Source of the DNA: Klebsiella sp. RIT-PI-d
GTDB lineage: Bacteria; Pseudomonadota; Gammaproteobacteria; Enterobacterales; Enterobacteriaceae
Assembly (NCBI RefSeq): GCF_001187865.1
Contig: NZ_LGIT01000003.1
Span: forward strand, 1 to 64,000
Reading direction: 5' to 3'
DNA length: 64,000 nucleotides
Positions 51,550 to 63,211 of the stretch are shown here, in pieces (positions within the stretch are counted from its first letter, which is position 1; the number at the start of each line of letters is the position of its first letter). The translations under genes were made by a program, and so were the position numbers. The notes under the pieces are model-generated. The model did no database searches and was not told the DNA's origin. It saw only the letters and a program-made list of their open reading frames with translations.

Positions 51550-52025
51550 TTGGCCGCCTTGTTCAGTAGCGCCACGGCCTCACAGGCAATGCCCTCGCCG
51601 CGCCCGGTAAAGCCCAGTTTTTCTGTAGTAGTCGCCTTGACGTTGACGTCATCCATATGACAACCAAGATCTTCGGCAATAAAAATGCGCATTTGTGGAA
51701 TGTGCGGCAGCATTTTAGGCGCCTGAGCGATAATGGTGACGTCGACGTTGCTGAGGGTATACCCTTTCTCCTGCACGCGACGCCATGCTTCACGCAGCAG
51801 TCCACGGCTGTCGGCACCTTTGAAAGCCGGGTCGGTGTCGGGGAACAGTTTACCAATATCTCCCAGTGCTGCGGCACCAAGCAGGGCATCGGTTAGCGCA
51901 TGAAGTGCGACATCGCCGTCGGAGTGAGCTAACAGCCCTTTTTCATGAGGAATACGTACGCCGCAAATCACAATTGGGCCTTCACCGCCAAACGCGTGTA
52001 CATCAAATCCATGACCAATTCGCAT
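51546..52025 (-). CDS. ispF: 2-C-methyl-D-erythritol 2,4-cyclodiphosphate synthase
   Basis: A 159-residue enzyme, as in E. coli. It forms the cyclic diphosphate in the MEP pathway to isoprenoids. Zinc ligands Asp8 and His10 are in [13 protein letters not shown], and His42 in [17 protein letters not shown]. The C-terminal [24 protein letters not shown] block is the usual CDP/substrate site and trimer core. It is coupled to ispD by a one-base overlap (TAATG type) and to truD by ATGA. Confidence 0.98.
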   Translation of the reverse strand: MRIGHGFDVHAFGGEGPIVICGVRIPHEKGLLAHSDGDVALHALTDALLGAAALGDIGKLFPDTDPAFKGADSRGLLREAWRRVQEKGYTLSNVDVTIIAQAPKMLPHIPQMRIFIAEDLGCHMDDVNVKATTTEKLGFTGRGEGIACEAVALLNKAAK

Positions 52026-52735
52026 TATATTTTCTCCTGAGGGTGTAATCGGGTGAGATAAAATTCGGCAAGCGCCAGATCTTCCGGACGGGTAACTTTG
52101 ATATTGTCCGCACGACCTGGGATCAGTTCAGGATGGAAACCGCAGTACTCCAGCGCCGAGGCTTCATCCGTAATGACTGCGCCTTCATCGAGCGCGCGCG
52201 TCAGGCAGCGGGTCAGCAGCTCTCGCGGGAAGAATTGCGGCGTCAGCGCATGCCAGAGATCGTTACGATCGACGGTGTGGGCAATGGCCGGATTACCCGG
52301 TTCGCCTCGTTTCATGGTGTCACGAACCGGCGCCGCCAGAATTCCCCCTACGCGGCTGGTTTCACTGAGCATCAGCAGACGATCTAAATCATCCTGACAG
52401 AGACACGGGCGTGCGGCATCATGCACCAGCACCCAGCTCGCCTCTTTTACCGCTTTCAGACCCGCCAGTACGGAATCCGCACGTTCATCGCCACCGTCGA
52501 CGACGGTAATATACGGATGATCTGCCAGCGGTAATTGCTGAAAGCGCTCATCGCCTGGGGTGATAGCGATGATCACCTGCTTCACGCGACGATGCGCCAG
52601 TAGCGCAATCACCGCATGTTCAAGAATCGTTTTGTTACCAATTGAGAGGTATTGTTTCGGGCACTCCGCCTGCATACGGCGGCCAAACCCTGCTGCCGGA
52701 ACCACGGCACAAACGCCTGGTAAAGTTGCTGCCAT
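52025..52735 (-). CDS. ispD: 2-C-methyl-D-erythritol 4-phosphate cytidylyltransferase
   Basis: A 236-residue protein, as in E. coli. It joins CTP and MEP to form CDP-methylerythritol in isoprenoid synthesis. The nucleotide-binding motif is [23 protein letters not shown], with the conserved Arg and Lys of the family. [19 protein letters not shown] (near 101-119) and the [16 protein letters not shown]-terminus complete the fold. It acts directly before IspF; the genes overlap. ftsB lies 17 nt upstream on the same strand. Confidence 0.97.
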   Translation of the reverse strand: MAATLPGVCAVVPAAGFGRRMQAECPKQYLSIGNKTILEHAVIALLAHRRVKQVIIAITPGDERFQQLPLADHPYITVVDGGDERADSVLAGLKAVKEASWVLVHDAARPCLCQDDLDRLLMLSETSRVGGILAAPVRDTMKRGEPGNPAIAHTVDRNDLWHALTPQFFPRELLTRCLTRALDEGAVITDEASALEYCGFHPELIPGRADNIKVTRPEDLALAEFYLTRLHPQEKI

Positions 52736-52752
52736 CTTACGTTCCTGGCCTG

Positions 52753-53064
52753 TTATCGGTTATTTTGCCCTGGACTCAGATTACGTTTAGACGCATCCGG
52801 CACCAGACGATAAAATGTTTCGCCCGGTCGGGTCATACTCAGTTCATTACGCGCACGCTCTTCAATCGCTTCCTGGCCACCGTTAAGGTCGTCAATTTCG
52901 GCGAAAAGCTGATCGTTACGCGCTTTTAGTTTTGCGTTGGTTGTTTGCTGAACCTGGACATCATCGCTGACGCGGCTGTAATCATGTAAGCCATTTTTGC
53001 CAAACCACAGCGAGTACTGTAGCCAGACCAGTAAAGCCAGCAATATCAGCGTTAGTTTACCCAT
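52753..53064 (-). CDS. ftsB: Cell division protein FtsB
   Basis: A 103-residue bitopic membrane protein, as in E. coli. A short cytoplasmic tail and one transmembrane helix ([19 protein letters not shown], residues 4-22) are followed by a periplasmic coiled coil with leucine-type spacing ([26 protein letters not shown]). It forms the FtsQLB complex that activates septal peptidoglycan synthesis. The C-terminal part ending [14 protein letters not shown] is slightly variable among enterics. Between it and ygbE are 243 nt in which I see no gene. Confidence 0.97.
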   Translation of the reverse strand: MGKLTLILLALLVWLQYSLWFGKNGLHDYSRVSDDVQVQQTTNAKLKARNDQLFAEIDDLNGGQEAIEERARNELSMTRPGETFYRLVPDASKRNLSPGQNNR

Positions 53065-53307
53065 CCTGCCCCCTGAAAAACGGCATCATCATCCCATAAC
53101 TCGCCAGGGGACTCTACCCCGACGGCAGGCAATGCCGCGTAACCGCGTCAAATGTACCATATTTTACCCGCAGGTAGGTATGCCGCGTCGCAGCGAGGCG
53201 AATTGTCGCGAGGTCTCACGTGACTCACCCGGCTTGCGGTACGGCTAAGTCAGCCTACAGACAACGTGAGGGAGACGGATATAGCTTAATCCAGCATCCA
53301 AAAGACG

Positions 53308-53631
53308 CTACCCCATCAGCCACATAAACAGAATGCCGAACATGGCAACGACCGTCAGCGCGGTTGCCAGCGAGGTGTAAATGAATTTGCCATTCAGCAG
53401 AGAATAGAGCGCAATGCCGACGACAACGGCGACGGGCATTAGCGCCAGAAAGAAGGGCCAGGTATAGAGAAAGAAAAATAGCGTATTGGGGCCATAAATC
53501 AGAAAGGGTATGGCGGCTGCCAGTAACCATGAGATAAACCCCACCACGGCCCCAAGAAAAGACCAGGTGGTCTCTTCATCTGTCGTTAGCGGCTCATTAG
53601 TGATGATGCTTAAATTTTGGCTTTCGCGCAT
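53308..53631 (-). CDS. ygbE: Inner membrane protein YgbE (DUF3561 type)
   Basis: A 107-residue protein from the ATG of MRESQNLSI, the E. coli YgbE length; a TTG two codons upstream is unlikely. Three hydrophobic spans are visible: FLGAVVGFISWLLAAAIPFLIYG (near 28-50), TLFFFLYTWPFFLALMPVAVVVGIAL (near 52-77) and a C-terminal TVVAMFGILFMWLMG. The function is unknown. It lies downstream of cysC on the same strand, as in E. coli, and may be co-transcribed with the cys operon. Confidence 0.9.
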   Translation of the reverse strand: MRESQNLSIITNEPLTTDEETTWSFLGAVVGFISWLLAAAIPFLIYGPNTLFFFLYTWPFFLALMPVAVVVGIALYSLLNGKFIYTSLATALTVVAMFGILFMWLMG

Positions 53632-53653
53632 AGTCAATCCCGTTACCTGGCCT

Positions 53654-53676
53654 GCCGGACGGTGATGTCGTCCGGC
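53654..53676. terminator. Hairpin between cysC and ygbE
   Basis: Stem GCCGGACG / CGTCCGGC with a 7-nt loop, just after the cysC stop. No T-run follows. REP-like in composition; it could attenuate rather than end transcription into ygbE. Confidence 0.45.
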
Positions 53677-53682
53677 GGCATA

Positions 53683-54288
53683 TCAGGATCTGATAATATC
53701 GTTCTGCCTCAACAGATCTAATAATCGATTTACCAAATTTGTTACTAATTGTTCACCATTCAGATGCATTTCAGGCGCATCCGGCGCTTCATAGACGGAA
53801 TCAATCCCGGTGAAATGGCGTATTTCACCGGCGCGGGCTTTTTTATACAGTCCTTTTGGATCGCGGGTTTCACAAATCGAAAGTGGCGTATCGACGAAGA
53901 CTTCGAAAAAACGCCCCTCCCCGACCTGTTCGCGCACCATTTGACGCTCGGCGCGGTGCGGAGAGATAAATGCGGTAAGCACCACGAGGCCCGCATCCAC
54001 CATCAGCCGGGACACCTCTCCGACGCGGCGAATATTCTCTTTACGATCGTCATCGCTAAATCCCAGATCGCGACACAGTCCATGACGAACATTGTCGCCA
54101 TCAAGCAAATACGTACTCACCCCCAGACGGTGCAGCGCCTCTTCAAGCGCGCCTGCCACGGTGGATTTACCCGAGCCCGAAAGCCCGGTAAACCACAGAA
54201 CAACGCCACGATGACCGTGAAGCTGCTCGCGCTGCTGCGCCGTCACCGGGTGAGGATGCCAGACAACATTTTCGTCATGCTGCGCCAT
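53683..54288 (-). CDS. cysC: Adenylylsulfate kinase CysC
   Basis: A 201-residue enzyme, as in E. coli. It phosphorylates adenosine 5'-phosphosulfate to PAPS, the second activation step of sulfate. Walker [10 protein letters not shown] lies at 35-43. The APS-binding block [27 protein letters not shown] is near 62-88, and the phosphorylated-Ser loop [10 protein letters not shown] near 108-117. It is last in the cysG-cysD-cysN-cysC operon and overlaps the cysN stop (TAATG). Confidence 0.98.
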   Translation of the reverse strand: MAQHDENVVWHPHPVTAQQREQLHGHRGVVLWFTGLSGSGKSTVAGALEEALHRLGVSTYLLDGDNVRHGLCRDLGFSDDDRKENIRRVGEVSRLMVDAGLVVLTAFISPHRAERQMVREQVGEGRFFEVFVDTPLSICETRDPKGLYKKARAGEIRHFTGIDSVYEAPDAPEMHLNGEQLVTNLVNRLLDLLRQNDIIRS

Positions 54289-55715
54289 TATTTGCCTCCC
54301 AGCAAATCGCGCGCGCCCCAGTGCGGGAAGTGCTTGCGTACCAGCGCGTTCAGTTCCAGTTCAAATGCGCTGAATTCTGAGTGTGCGCTTGCTGCCTGTT
54401 CATGGACCTCATGTACCAGTCCGGCGCCAACCGTGACGTTAGTCAGACGATCGATAAATATCATGCCTCCGGTTACCGGATTATCGAGGTATTTATCCAG
54501 TACCAGCGGTTCGTCAAAAGTCAGCTCAACCTGGCCGATGCCGTTCAGCGGCAAATTTTCTGCCGGATGGCGGGTCAGATTATTGATATCAAACTGATGG
54601 TCAATAGCGTCTACGCGGGCGCGGGTTTTTTTGCCGGCAATTTTGATATCCAGACTTTGCCCGACGGTCAGCGGCTGCTCGGTCATCCATACCACATTCA
54701 CGGCCGCACGTTGTACTGCTGGCAGTGAGGCCTGCGCATCCAGCAGCAGATCGCCGCGGCTAATGTCGATTTCATCGTTCAGCACCAGAGTAATAGCTTC
54801 GCCTGCCACAGCCTGCTGCAAATCGCCGTCAAAGGTCACAATGCGCGCCACGGTTGATTCTACGCCCGACGGTAATACTTTAATTCGCTGACCGACGTTA
54901 ACGACACCGGACGCCAGCGTGCCGGAGTAGCCACGAAAATCGAGATTAGGACGGTTCACGTACTGCACCGGAAAGCGCATTGGCTGGGTATCAACTACCC
55001 GCTGGATCTCAACCGTTTCCAGCACCTCCAGCAGCGTCGGGCCGCTGTACCACGGCATTTTATCGCTGTCATTAGCGACGTTATCGCCTTCCAGCGCAGA
55101 CAGCGGCACAAAGCGGATGTCCAGCTCACCCGGCAACTGGGCGGCGAAGGTCAGATAATCTTCGCGAATGGCGTTATAGGTCTCTTCGCTAAAATTGACG
55201 AGATCCATTTTATTGATCGCCACGACCAGATGCTTAATGCCCAGTAGTGTGGAGATAAAGCTGTGACGACGGGTCTGATCCAGCACACCTTTGCGCGCAT
55301 CAATCAGCAAAATAGCCAGGTCACAGGTCGATGCACCGGTCGCCATATTGCGCGTGTACTGCTCGTGTCCCGGCGTGTCGGCAATGATAAATTTGCGCTT
55401 TTCGGTCGAGAAATAGCGATACGCCACGTCAATAGTAATGCCCTGCTCGCGCTCGGCCTGTAGCCCATCAACCAGCAGCGCAAGATCCAGCTTCTCGCCC
55501 TGCGTGCCGTGACGCTTACTGTCATTGTGCAGGGATGACAGCTGATCTTCGTAAATCTGACGGGTATCGTGCAGCAGACGGCCAATTAGCGTGCTTTTAC
55601 CGTCGTCGACGCTGCCGCAGGTTAAAAACCGCAGCAGGCTTTTGTGTTGTTGAGCAACCATCCAGGCTTCGACGCCGCCCTCATTAGCGATTTGTTGGGC
55701 AAGTGCAGTGTTCAT
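54288..55715 (-). CDS. cysN: Sulfate adenylyltransferase subunit 1, GTPase CysN
   Basis: A 475-residue protein, as in E. coli. Its EF-Tu-like GTPase cycle drives APS formation by CysD. G1 is [10 protein letters not shown] (34-43), G3 [18 protein letters not shown] near 113-130, and G4 NKMDLV near 168-173. Two beta-barrel domains follow, ending [14 protein letters not shown]. It lies 9 nt downstream of cysD and overlaps cysC. The operon is presumably CysB-activated, but I could not assign a CysB site. Confidence 0.98.
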   Translation of the reverse strand: MNTALAQQIANEGGVEAWMVAQQHKSLLRFLTCGSVDDGKSTLIGRLLHDTRQIYEDQLSSLHNDSKRHGTQGEKLDLALLVDGLQAEREQGITIDVAYRYFSTEKRKFIIADTPGHEQYTRNMATGASTCDLAILLIDARKGVLDQTRRHSFISTLLGIKHLVVAINKMDLVNFSEETYNAIREDYLTFAAQLPGELDIRFVPLSALEGDNVANDSDKMPWYSGPTLLEVLETVEIQRVVDTQPMRFPVQYVNRPNLDFRGYSGTLASGVVNVGQRIKVLPSGVESTVARIVTFDGDLQQAVAGEAITLVLNDEIDISRGDLLLDAQASLPAVQRAAVNVVWMTEQPLTVGQSLDIKIAGKKTRARVDAIDHQFDINNLTRHPAENLPLNGIGQVELTFDEPLVLDKYLDNPVTGGMIFIDRLTNVTVGAGLVHEVHEQAASAHSEFSAFELELNALVRKHFPHWGARDLLGGK

Positions 55716-55724
55716 AGCGGCTCC

Positions 55725-56633
55725 TTAGAAATACCCCTGACGTTTCTTAAGCTCCATGGAGCCAGCCTGGTCGCGGTCAATGACGCGCCCCTGACGTTCG
55801 CTGGTGGTAGAGACCAGCATCTCTTCGATAATTTCCGGCAGCGTCTGCGCCTTAGACTCCACTGCGCCGGTAAGCGGCCAGCAGCCGAGAGTACGAAAAC
55901 GCACCATCCGCTGCTCAATGACTTCACCCGGCTGTAAATCAATGCGCTCGTCATCAATCATCATCAGCATGCCATCACGTTCCAGTACCGGACGTTCAGC
56001 GGCCAGATAGAGTGGAACGATATCGATATTTTCCAGCCAGATATATTGCCAGATATCCTGCTCGGTCCAGTTGGACAGCGGGAACACACGGATGCTTTCG
56101 CCTTTATTCACCTGACCGTTATAGTTGTGCCACAGTTCCGGACGCTGGTTTTTAGGGTCCCAGCGGTGAAACCGATCGCGAAACGAATAGATACGCTCTT
56201 TAGCACGGGATTTTTCTTCATCGCGACGCGCGCCGCCAAATGCCGCATCAAAACCGTATTTATTGAGCGCCTGCTTCAGGCCTTCGGTTTTCATGATGTC
56301 AGTATGTTTTGCGCTGCCGTGAACAAAGGGATTAATGCCCATCGCCACGCCTTCCGGATTTTTATGCACCAGTAATTCGCAGCCGTAGGCTTTGGCGGTA
56401 CGGTCGCGGAATTCGTACATTTCACGAAATTTCCAGCCGGTATCCACGTGCAGCAGCGGGAACGGCAGCGTCCCCGGATAAAACGCTTTTCGTGCCAGAT
56501 GCAGCATCACGCTGGAATCTTTACCTATCGAGTAAAGCATCACCGGATTAGAAAACTCAGCGGCAACTTCACGGATGATATGGATGCTTTCCGCCTCCAG
56601 TTGTCGCAGGTGAGTCAGTCGTTTTTGATCCAT
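55725..56633 (-). CDS. cysD: Sulfate adenylyltransferase subunit 2 CysD
   Basis: A 302-residue ATP pyrophosphatase-type enzyme, as in E. coli. It adenylylates sulfate to APS. The PP-loop motif [17 protein letters not shown] lies at 35-51. [20 protein letters not shown] and [23 protein letters not shown] are further substrate-site signatures. RQGYF ends the chain. It follows the cysG paralogue by 9 nt on the same strand, so the two are very likely co-transcribed. Confidence 0.98.
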   Translation of the reverse strand: MDQKRLTHLRQLEAESIHIIREVAAEFSNPVMLYSIGKDSSVMLHLARKAFYPGTLPFPLLHVDTGWKFREMYEFRDRTAKAYGCELLVHKNPEGVAMGINPFVHGSAKHTDIMKTEGLKQALNKYGFDAAFGGARRDEEKSRAKERIYSFRDRFHRWDPKNQRPELWHNYNGQVNKGESIRVFPLSNWTEQDIWQYIWLENIDIVPLYLAAERPVLERDGMLMMIDDERIDLQPGEVIEQRMVRFRTLGCWPLTGAVESKAQTLPEIIEEMLVSTTSERQGRVIDRDQAGSMELKKRQGYF

Positions 56634-56642
56634 AACCGTTCC

Positions 56643-58082
56643 TTAAGCCAGATTAATCACGGAAGCCCTGAACGCTTCCGCACCTGTTGTATGTTGAAAC
56701 CAGGCCAGTTCGCGATGCAGATTCACCACTTCACCGATGACCAGCAGCGCCGGCATCGGCGCATCTTTTGCCAGATTGTCGAGTTGTTGTAACGTGCCAG
56801 TGCTGACCTGTTGATCGGCACGCGTACCGCGTGAAATCACGGCGACGGGCGTATTTTCATCGCGGCCGTGTTGAATAAGCCGGGCGCTAATTTCGGCGGC
56901 TTTCATCGTGCCCATATAGATCGCCAGCGTCTGGCGACTCTGCGCCAGCTGCCGCCAGTCAAACGGCGTGCTGTCCGGCTTATAGTGGCCGGTCACAAAA
57001 GTGACGCTCTGGGCATGTTCACGATGGGTGAGTGGAATGCCGGCATACGCTGTTGCCCCGGAGGCCGCGGTCACACCGGGGACCACCTGAAACGGAATAC
57101 CAGCGGCGGCGGCGGCCTGAAGCTCCTCTCCACCGCGACCAAAAATAAACGGATCGCCGCCTTTTAAGCGCACAACCGTTTTGCCCGCCCGCGCTGCATC
57201 AATCAGCATTTGATTGGTTTCATGCTGCGGGACCGTATGTTTATCCGCACGTTTCCCCACGCAGATAAGTTCGGCATCGCGGCGGATCAGTTCACGAATT
57301 TCGTCGGTAACCAGATGATCGTAAAACACCACGTCAGCCTGCTGGAGCACCTGTAAACCGCGTATCGTCAACAACCCGGCATCGCCTGGTCCCGCCCCGA
57401 CGAGGATAATTTCGCCCTGCGTCTGCTGCGGATGCTGTAGCGCCTGCGCCAGTGCCTCTTCCGCTGCCTGCTGATTTCCGGCGGCCATCAGGCTGGCAAA
57501 ACGCCCGCGAAATGCCCGCTCCCAGAATCGACGACGTTCAGCCGTGGTGTGAAGATGCTGTTTAATACGCTCGCGCCAGCGTCCTGCCACATCAGCCATT
57601 CGCCCCAGATCTTTTGGTAACAGCGCCTCAATTTTTTCGCGCAGCAAACGCGCCAGTACGGGCGCGTTTCCACCGGAAGAGATCGCTACCAGTAGCGGTG
57701 CCCGCTCAACAATCGACGGGAAAATAAAGGAACACAGCGGCTGGTTATCTACCACATTGACCAGACGATGGCGGGCGTTAGCTGCGGCGAACACCCGTTG
57801 ATTAAGGTCACTGTCGTCAGTGGCGGCAATAACTAAAAAAACGGTGTCGATTTGCGCATCGATAAATTCTGTCGCCAGCCACTCGATCTGCTGCTGCTCA
57901 GCCATTTCAGCCAGTTCTGCATCAAGACGGGTAGCGACAACCTGAACCTTCGCCCCGGCCCGGCGCAGAAAAGCAATTTTCCGGCTGGCAATTTCACCGC
58001 CGCCAATAACCAGCACGGGTCGGTCTTTCAACTCAGCAAAAAGAGGCAGGTATTCCACAGCACAGCGACTCGCAAACATCAT
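56643..58082 (-). CDS. cysG: Siroheme synthase paralogue heading the cysDNC operon
   Basis: A 479-residue trifunctional enzyme: uroporphyrinogen III methyltransferase, precorrin-2 dehydrogenase and sirohydrochlorin ferrochelatase. It supplies siroheme for sulfite and nitrite reductase. The N-terminal NAD fold is [22 protein letters not shown] (near 23-44), and [20 protein letters not shown] holds the regulatory Ser near 135. The C-terminal methyltransferase has [15 protein letters not shown] and [16 protein letters not shown]. As I recall it, E. coli has one CysG, encoded with nirBDC. This copy is clearly different in its N-terminal half, so it is probably a paralogue. The first residues MMFASRCA before VEYLPLF may reflect a later true start. 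Confidence 0.93.
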   Translation of the reverse strand: MMFASRCAVEYLPLFAELKDRPVLVIGGGEIASRKIAFLRRAGAKVQVVATRLDAELAEMAEQQQIEWLATEFIDAQIDTVFLVIAATDDSDLNQRVFAAANARHRLVNVVDNQPLCSFIFPSIVERAPLLVAISSGGNAPVLARLLREKIEALLPKDLGRMADVAGRWRERIKQHLHTTAERRRFWERAFRGRFASLMAAGNQQAAEEALAQALQHPQQTQGEIILVGAGPGDAGLLTIRGLQVLQQADVVFYDHLVTDEIRELIRRDAELICVGKRADKHTVPQHETNQMLIDAARAGKTVVRLKGGDPFIFGRGGEELQAAAAAGIPFQVVPGVTAASGATAYAGIPLTHREHAQSVTFVTGHYKPDSTPFDWRQLAQSRQTLAIYMGTMKAAEISARLIQHGRDENTPVAVISRGTRADQQVSTGTLQQLDNLAKDAPMPALLVIGEVVNLHRELAWFQHTTGAEAFRASVINLA

Positions 58083-58294
58083 ATAGTGGAGGGACTATAG
58101 GGCCGCGTTTAGCGCAAATGAAATTACGAAATGGAATGAGTAGTTCCTCAAAGGAATAACATCATGGGAAAGCTAATATCAAAAAGTGCTTAACCCGCCT
58201 GTTTTCAGGGATTCACAGGGATTTCAAATTGTGTAAGCCCGATCGCGGTTTCATACTATACGGGTCGAGTTTTTTTGTTTTTTAAGGATCTGTT

Positions 58295-59338
58295 ATGTTG
58301 TCCGCATCGCGCCGTTGGGTCGCAGCCCTGGCGTTCAGCGCAGGTTTTATTTTCCCCGCACTGGCAAAATCGACGCATCCTGGAGAGATTGCCACCACTC
58401 AGACCCGCTATATCGCGACTTATTTCCCCGGCCGCATGACCGGAACGCCTGCAGAGATGCTGGCAGCCGACTATGTGCGCCAGCAGTTTGCCTTGATGGG
58501 TTATCAAAGCGATATACGCACGTTTAACAGCCGCTATATCTATATGTCCGCTGATAAACAGCAAAACTGGCATAAGGTGACCGGCAGTACGGTTATCGCG
58601 GCACACGAAGGTCGGGTAAAACAGCAAATTTTCATTGTTGCGCATCTTGATACTTACGCTCCCAATAGCGATGCCGACGTCGCCGCCAATCTGGGTGGCC
58701 TGACGCTTCAGGGCGTTGACGATAACGCCGCCGGTGTAGGCGTTATGCTGGAACTTGCCGACGCCCTGAAAAATATACCGACGCAGTATGGCATCCGCTT
58801 TATTGCGACCAGCGGCGAGGAAGAAGGTAAGCTTGGCGCGGAAAGTCTGCTTTCCCGAATGAGCGCTGCCGAGAAGAAAAACATCCTGCTGGTTATTAAC
58901 CTCGATAACCTGATTATTGGCGAAAAACTGTATTTTAACAGCGGTAAAACCACGCCTGCCGCAGTGAGAAAACTGACCCGCGACCGCGCGCTGGCCATTG
59001 CCCGAAGCCTCGGGATCGCCGCCGCCATGAATCCCGGTTTAAATCCCGCTTATCCTAAAGGCACGGGCTGCTGTAATGATGCCGAAGCGTTTGATAAAGC
59101 GGGTATTCCTGTTCTTTCGGTGGAAGCGACTAACTGGTCACTGGGCAATAAAGACGGCTATCAACAGCGTAAAAAAACGCGTGACTTTCCGCAGGGAAAT
59201 AGCTGGCACAATGCGCGTCTTGATAACCAGCAGTACCTGGATAAAACATTGCCTGGCCGCATTACGCACCGCAGTCGCGAGGTGGTCAGCGTCATGCTGC
59301 CGCTGCTAAAGGAGCTGGCGAAGACCGGGAAAGTGTGA
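58295..59338 (+). CDS. iap: Alkaline phosphatase isozyme conversion aminopeptidase Iap
   Basis: A 347-residue secreted M28-family zinc aminopeptidase; E. coli Iap has 345. The signal peptide is about MLSASRRWVAALAFSAGFIFPALA, with cleavage near residue 24. Zinc-site motifs are IVAHLDTYAP (near 114-123), GVDDNAAGVGVMLELA (near 142-157) and ATSGEEEGKLGAESL (near 170-184). It trims the N-terminus of periplasmic alkaline phosphatase. It sits at the trailer end of the CRISPR array, as in E. coli, and diverges from cysG with a 212-nt gap in which the cysGDNC promoter is expected. Confidence 0.95.
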   Translation: MLSASRRWVAALAFSAGFIFPALAKSTHPGEIATTQTRYIATYFPGRMTGTPAEMLAADYVRQQFALMGYQSDIRTFNSRYIYMSADKQQNWHKVTGSTVIAAHEGRVKQQIFIVAHLDTYAPNSDADVAANLGGLTLQGVDDNAAGVGVMLELADALKNIPTQYGIRFIATSGEEEGKLGAESLLSRMSAAEKKNILLVINLDNLIIGEKLYFNSGKTTPAAVRKLTRDRALAIARSLGIAAAMNPGLNPAYPKGTGCCNDAEAFDKAGIPVLSVEATNWSLGNKDGYQQRKKTRDFPQGNSWHNARLDNQQYLDKTLPGRITHRSREVVSVMLPLLKELAKTGKV

Positions 59339-59442
59339 TGGGTGTTTAGCGGAGATTGCAGGGGCAGGCTGCGTATAGCGCGGGTTTAGTCCTGCTGGCG
59401 CGAGGAATACCCACGCCTCAAGCTTTTCGCGCTCTGTCATTT

Positions 59443-61254
59443 CGATTTATCCCCGCTCGCGCGGGGAACACCATTCGGTCGCCCCTCGCTGCCTGCTGTC
59501 GTGCGGTTTATCCCCGCTCGCGCGGGGAACACTCACCAATAGTGTGATCGTGCAGACCAAAGGGCGGTTTATCCCCGCTCGCGCGGGGAACACGTCGTTG
59601 TGTTGAGGCTGCTATTTACGGCTCCCGGTTTATCCCCGCTCGCGCGGGGAACACATACAACTTGTCAACTGCTAAATCGGGGGTCCCGGTTTATCCCCGC
59701 TCGCGCGGGGAACACAGTACGGCTGCTGCCTGATTGCCAGTGACCAGCGGTTTATCCCCGCTCGCGCGGGGAACACTAACGACGCCGACTGAATATTAAT
59801 AGGATGAACGGTTTATCCCCGCTCGCGCGGGGAACACTTGGCCGAGTGACGTCTGGTCAGTCCCGTCAACGGTTTATCCCCGCTCGCGCGGGGAACACTT
59901 TCGTCACTCGCTCCCAGTGCGGCGGGGTAACGGTTTATCCCCGCTCGCGCGGGGAACACGAGTGATTCGCGTTGGGCCGTCGAGCGTAATCCGGTTTATC
60001 CCCGCTCGCGCGGGGAACACGCCGCCGCGCGGATTTCGTACCAGCGCTCACACGGTTTATCCCCGCTCGCGCGGGGAACACTGCTCCGGCGCACTGCCGT
60101 CTGTTTGCCAGAGCGGTTTATCCCCGCTCGCGCGGGGAACACTCTTTCGCCGGGTCATCAATGATCCCGATATTCGGTTTATCCCCGCTCGCGCGGGGAA
60201 CACTCAATCATCAAACCCACACTACCGAGTTGCTGCGGTTTATCCCCGCTCGCGCGGGGAACACGCCGTTATTCAGGAATGCGTACTCAATATCCGCGGT
60301 TTATCCCCGCTCGCGCGGGGAACACTTGAGAGTAAGTGATACCCCCACGAGCGCCAGCGGTTTATCCCCGCTCGCGCGGGGAACACTAGGAATGTTGTAT
60401 TATGTTTTCACGGTAAGGCGGTTTATCCCCGCTCGCGCGGGGAACACATCGTGCGGAGTTCGTTCCGCAGAAACCTGAACGGTTTATCCCCGCTCGCGCG
60501 GGGAACACGCATCGGTGTAATCAATGCCCTGCCACTCGTTCGGTTTATCCCCGCTCGCGCGGGGAACACATTAAGATTCGATATCCAGTCGTACCCGTTA
60601 TCGGTTTATCCCCGCTCGCGCGGGGAACACACCGCGTGAAACTTGTACGCAGTCCTTATCTGCGGTTTATCCCCGCTCGCGCGGGGAACACCTTATACTG
60701 CTGGCGACTTTAACGTTCGTTTTCGGTTTATCCCCGCTCGCGCGGGGAACACGGGCGGGTTGTTTTCGAGGCTAAAGAAGATGCGCGGTTTATCCCCGCT
60801 CGCGCGGGGAACACTGAGGCACTTTGACCACGATTGATGGCAGTCCCGGTTTATCCCCGCTCGCGCGGGGAACACGTTCACGGCATTTCGTCGCATAACC
60901 TGTGTTTCCGGTTTATCCCCGCTCGCGCGGGGAACACCACAACACTGAAAAGCTCCTCTTTTGTCATAACGGTTTATCCCCGCTCGCGCGGGGAACACGT
61001 GCGCACTCAATAATCCACCTGTCGCGCTGACGGTTTATCCCCGCTCGCGCGGGGAACACTTAGGCGATTGCTCGTCGACCCATCCAAAGATAATGGACTG
61101 CCCCGGTTTATCCCCGCTCGCGCGGGGAACACATGACTAGAGAGTCCCTGAACGCAGAGCGCACCGGTTTATCCCCGCTCGCGCGGGGAACACTCTAATT
61201 GGATCTCCGACACGGGTCTTGCCCCCGGTTTATCCCCGCTCGCGCGGGGAACAC
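59443..61254 (-). CRISPR. Type I-E CRISPR array, 30 repeats, 29 spacers
   Basis: Thirty 29-bp repeats (plus strand CGGTTTATCCCCGCT, then CGCGCGGGGAACAC) with period 61. Repeat starts run 59443, 59504, 59565 and so on to 61226. Twenty-six spacers are 32 nt; those at 60753-60785 and 60876-60908 are 33 nt; that at 61060-61103 is 44 nt. The first repeat by coordinate (59443) has one change (CGATTT), marking the trailer end beside iap. The leader is at the cas2 side, so transcription is on the minus strand. The repeat folds as CCCCGC / GCGGGG, the Cas6e hairpin. All inner repeats look identical. Apparent ORFs across it are artefacts. Confidence 0.98.
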
Positions 61255-61350
61255 TCTAAACATATGCCTTTGTTTTCAAATAAATTTTTTACCAAACAAC
61301 AATCTACCAACCAATCAGTAACAATCCCGTGTTATTAAAGAGCGAATAAC
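61255..61350 (-). promoter_or_regulatory. CRISPR leader
   Basis: An AT-rich stretch between the last repeat and cas2. On the minus strand it contains GGTTGGTAGATTGTTG and ends TATGTTTAGA directly before the first repeat. As I remember the E. coli type I-E leader, it has TTGGTAGATTGTGACTGG and the same TATGTTTAGA end, so the IHF-dependent integration region and array promoter are probably conserved. Confidence 0.8.
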
Positions 61351-61359
61351 CTGCTGATT

Positions 61360-62560
<1,201 letters not shown>

Positions 62561-62564
<4 letters not shown>

Positions 62565-63211
62565 GCGTTATCTCCGGGTTTAATCAACATTAACCCACAG
62601 CCAAATGCCCGGCTTTTACCGTATCCCTGCACGAGTCGTTGCAGGAATAACGCAACATCGTTAACCACCAGCATGCCAGAGTAGTCCACGCTGCTAAACT
62701 GGATCATCTGGCGGGATTTCGCCCGAATTACCTGCTGTTGTCGATAGGCATCCACATTCACTTCTCGTAGTGAAAATCCATTCTGATCGCCCTGACGCAT
62801 CAGCCAGTCTTGTGCGGCCTGCTGTTGATGCTGCCAGATATCCGGACCATCAACACGTCCTCTGACCTGACGCTTCGTCTCCATTAACAGATCGTGACGC
62901 TTACCGTTTTTGCAAATCGTTGGGTTGGCGCGCAGGCTGAAACACAACGTCTGTCCCACACGTAATGCCGGTACGAACGATCGATGTTGAACATCGAAAA
63001 TGTCGCTCTGTGCCGGAGGTTGTTGAGAGAGTACAAAGAAGCGAAATGCTCCCTGCATCTCTTCACGCCGATAAAGAAACTGCCGCTCCTGACCTCCGGG
63101 AAAGAGCGCCCAGAGCCACTGGTGCATGACGTATTCACCACGCTCGACCAGATGTAACAGTTGAGAAGGCGCAAGCCGCCCGGTCTCCAGAGTTATTTTT
63201 GAGAGATACAC
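62561..63211 (-). CDS. cas6e: crRNA endonuclease Cas6e
   Basis: A 216-residue RAMP protein; E. coli CasE has 199. It cuts pre-crRNA at the base of each repeat hairpin and stays in Cascade. The start MYLSKITLE is GTG with an excellent SD (AAGGAGG). The candidate catalytic His is in ERGEYVMHQWLWALFPGG (near 30), and the C-terminal glycine-rich loop is GYGKSRAFGCGLMLI (near 195-209). It overlaps cas5e by 19 nt and cas1 by 4 nt. Sequence identity to E. coli CasE is visibly low. Confidence 0.95.

Noticed and set aside
59917-60837. Open frames coding repeated RFIPARAGNT and GLSPLARGT peptides
   Set aside because: They arise because the CRISPR repeat is open in several frames; the period is that of the array, with no SD or family match.
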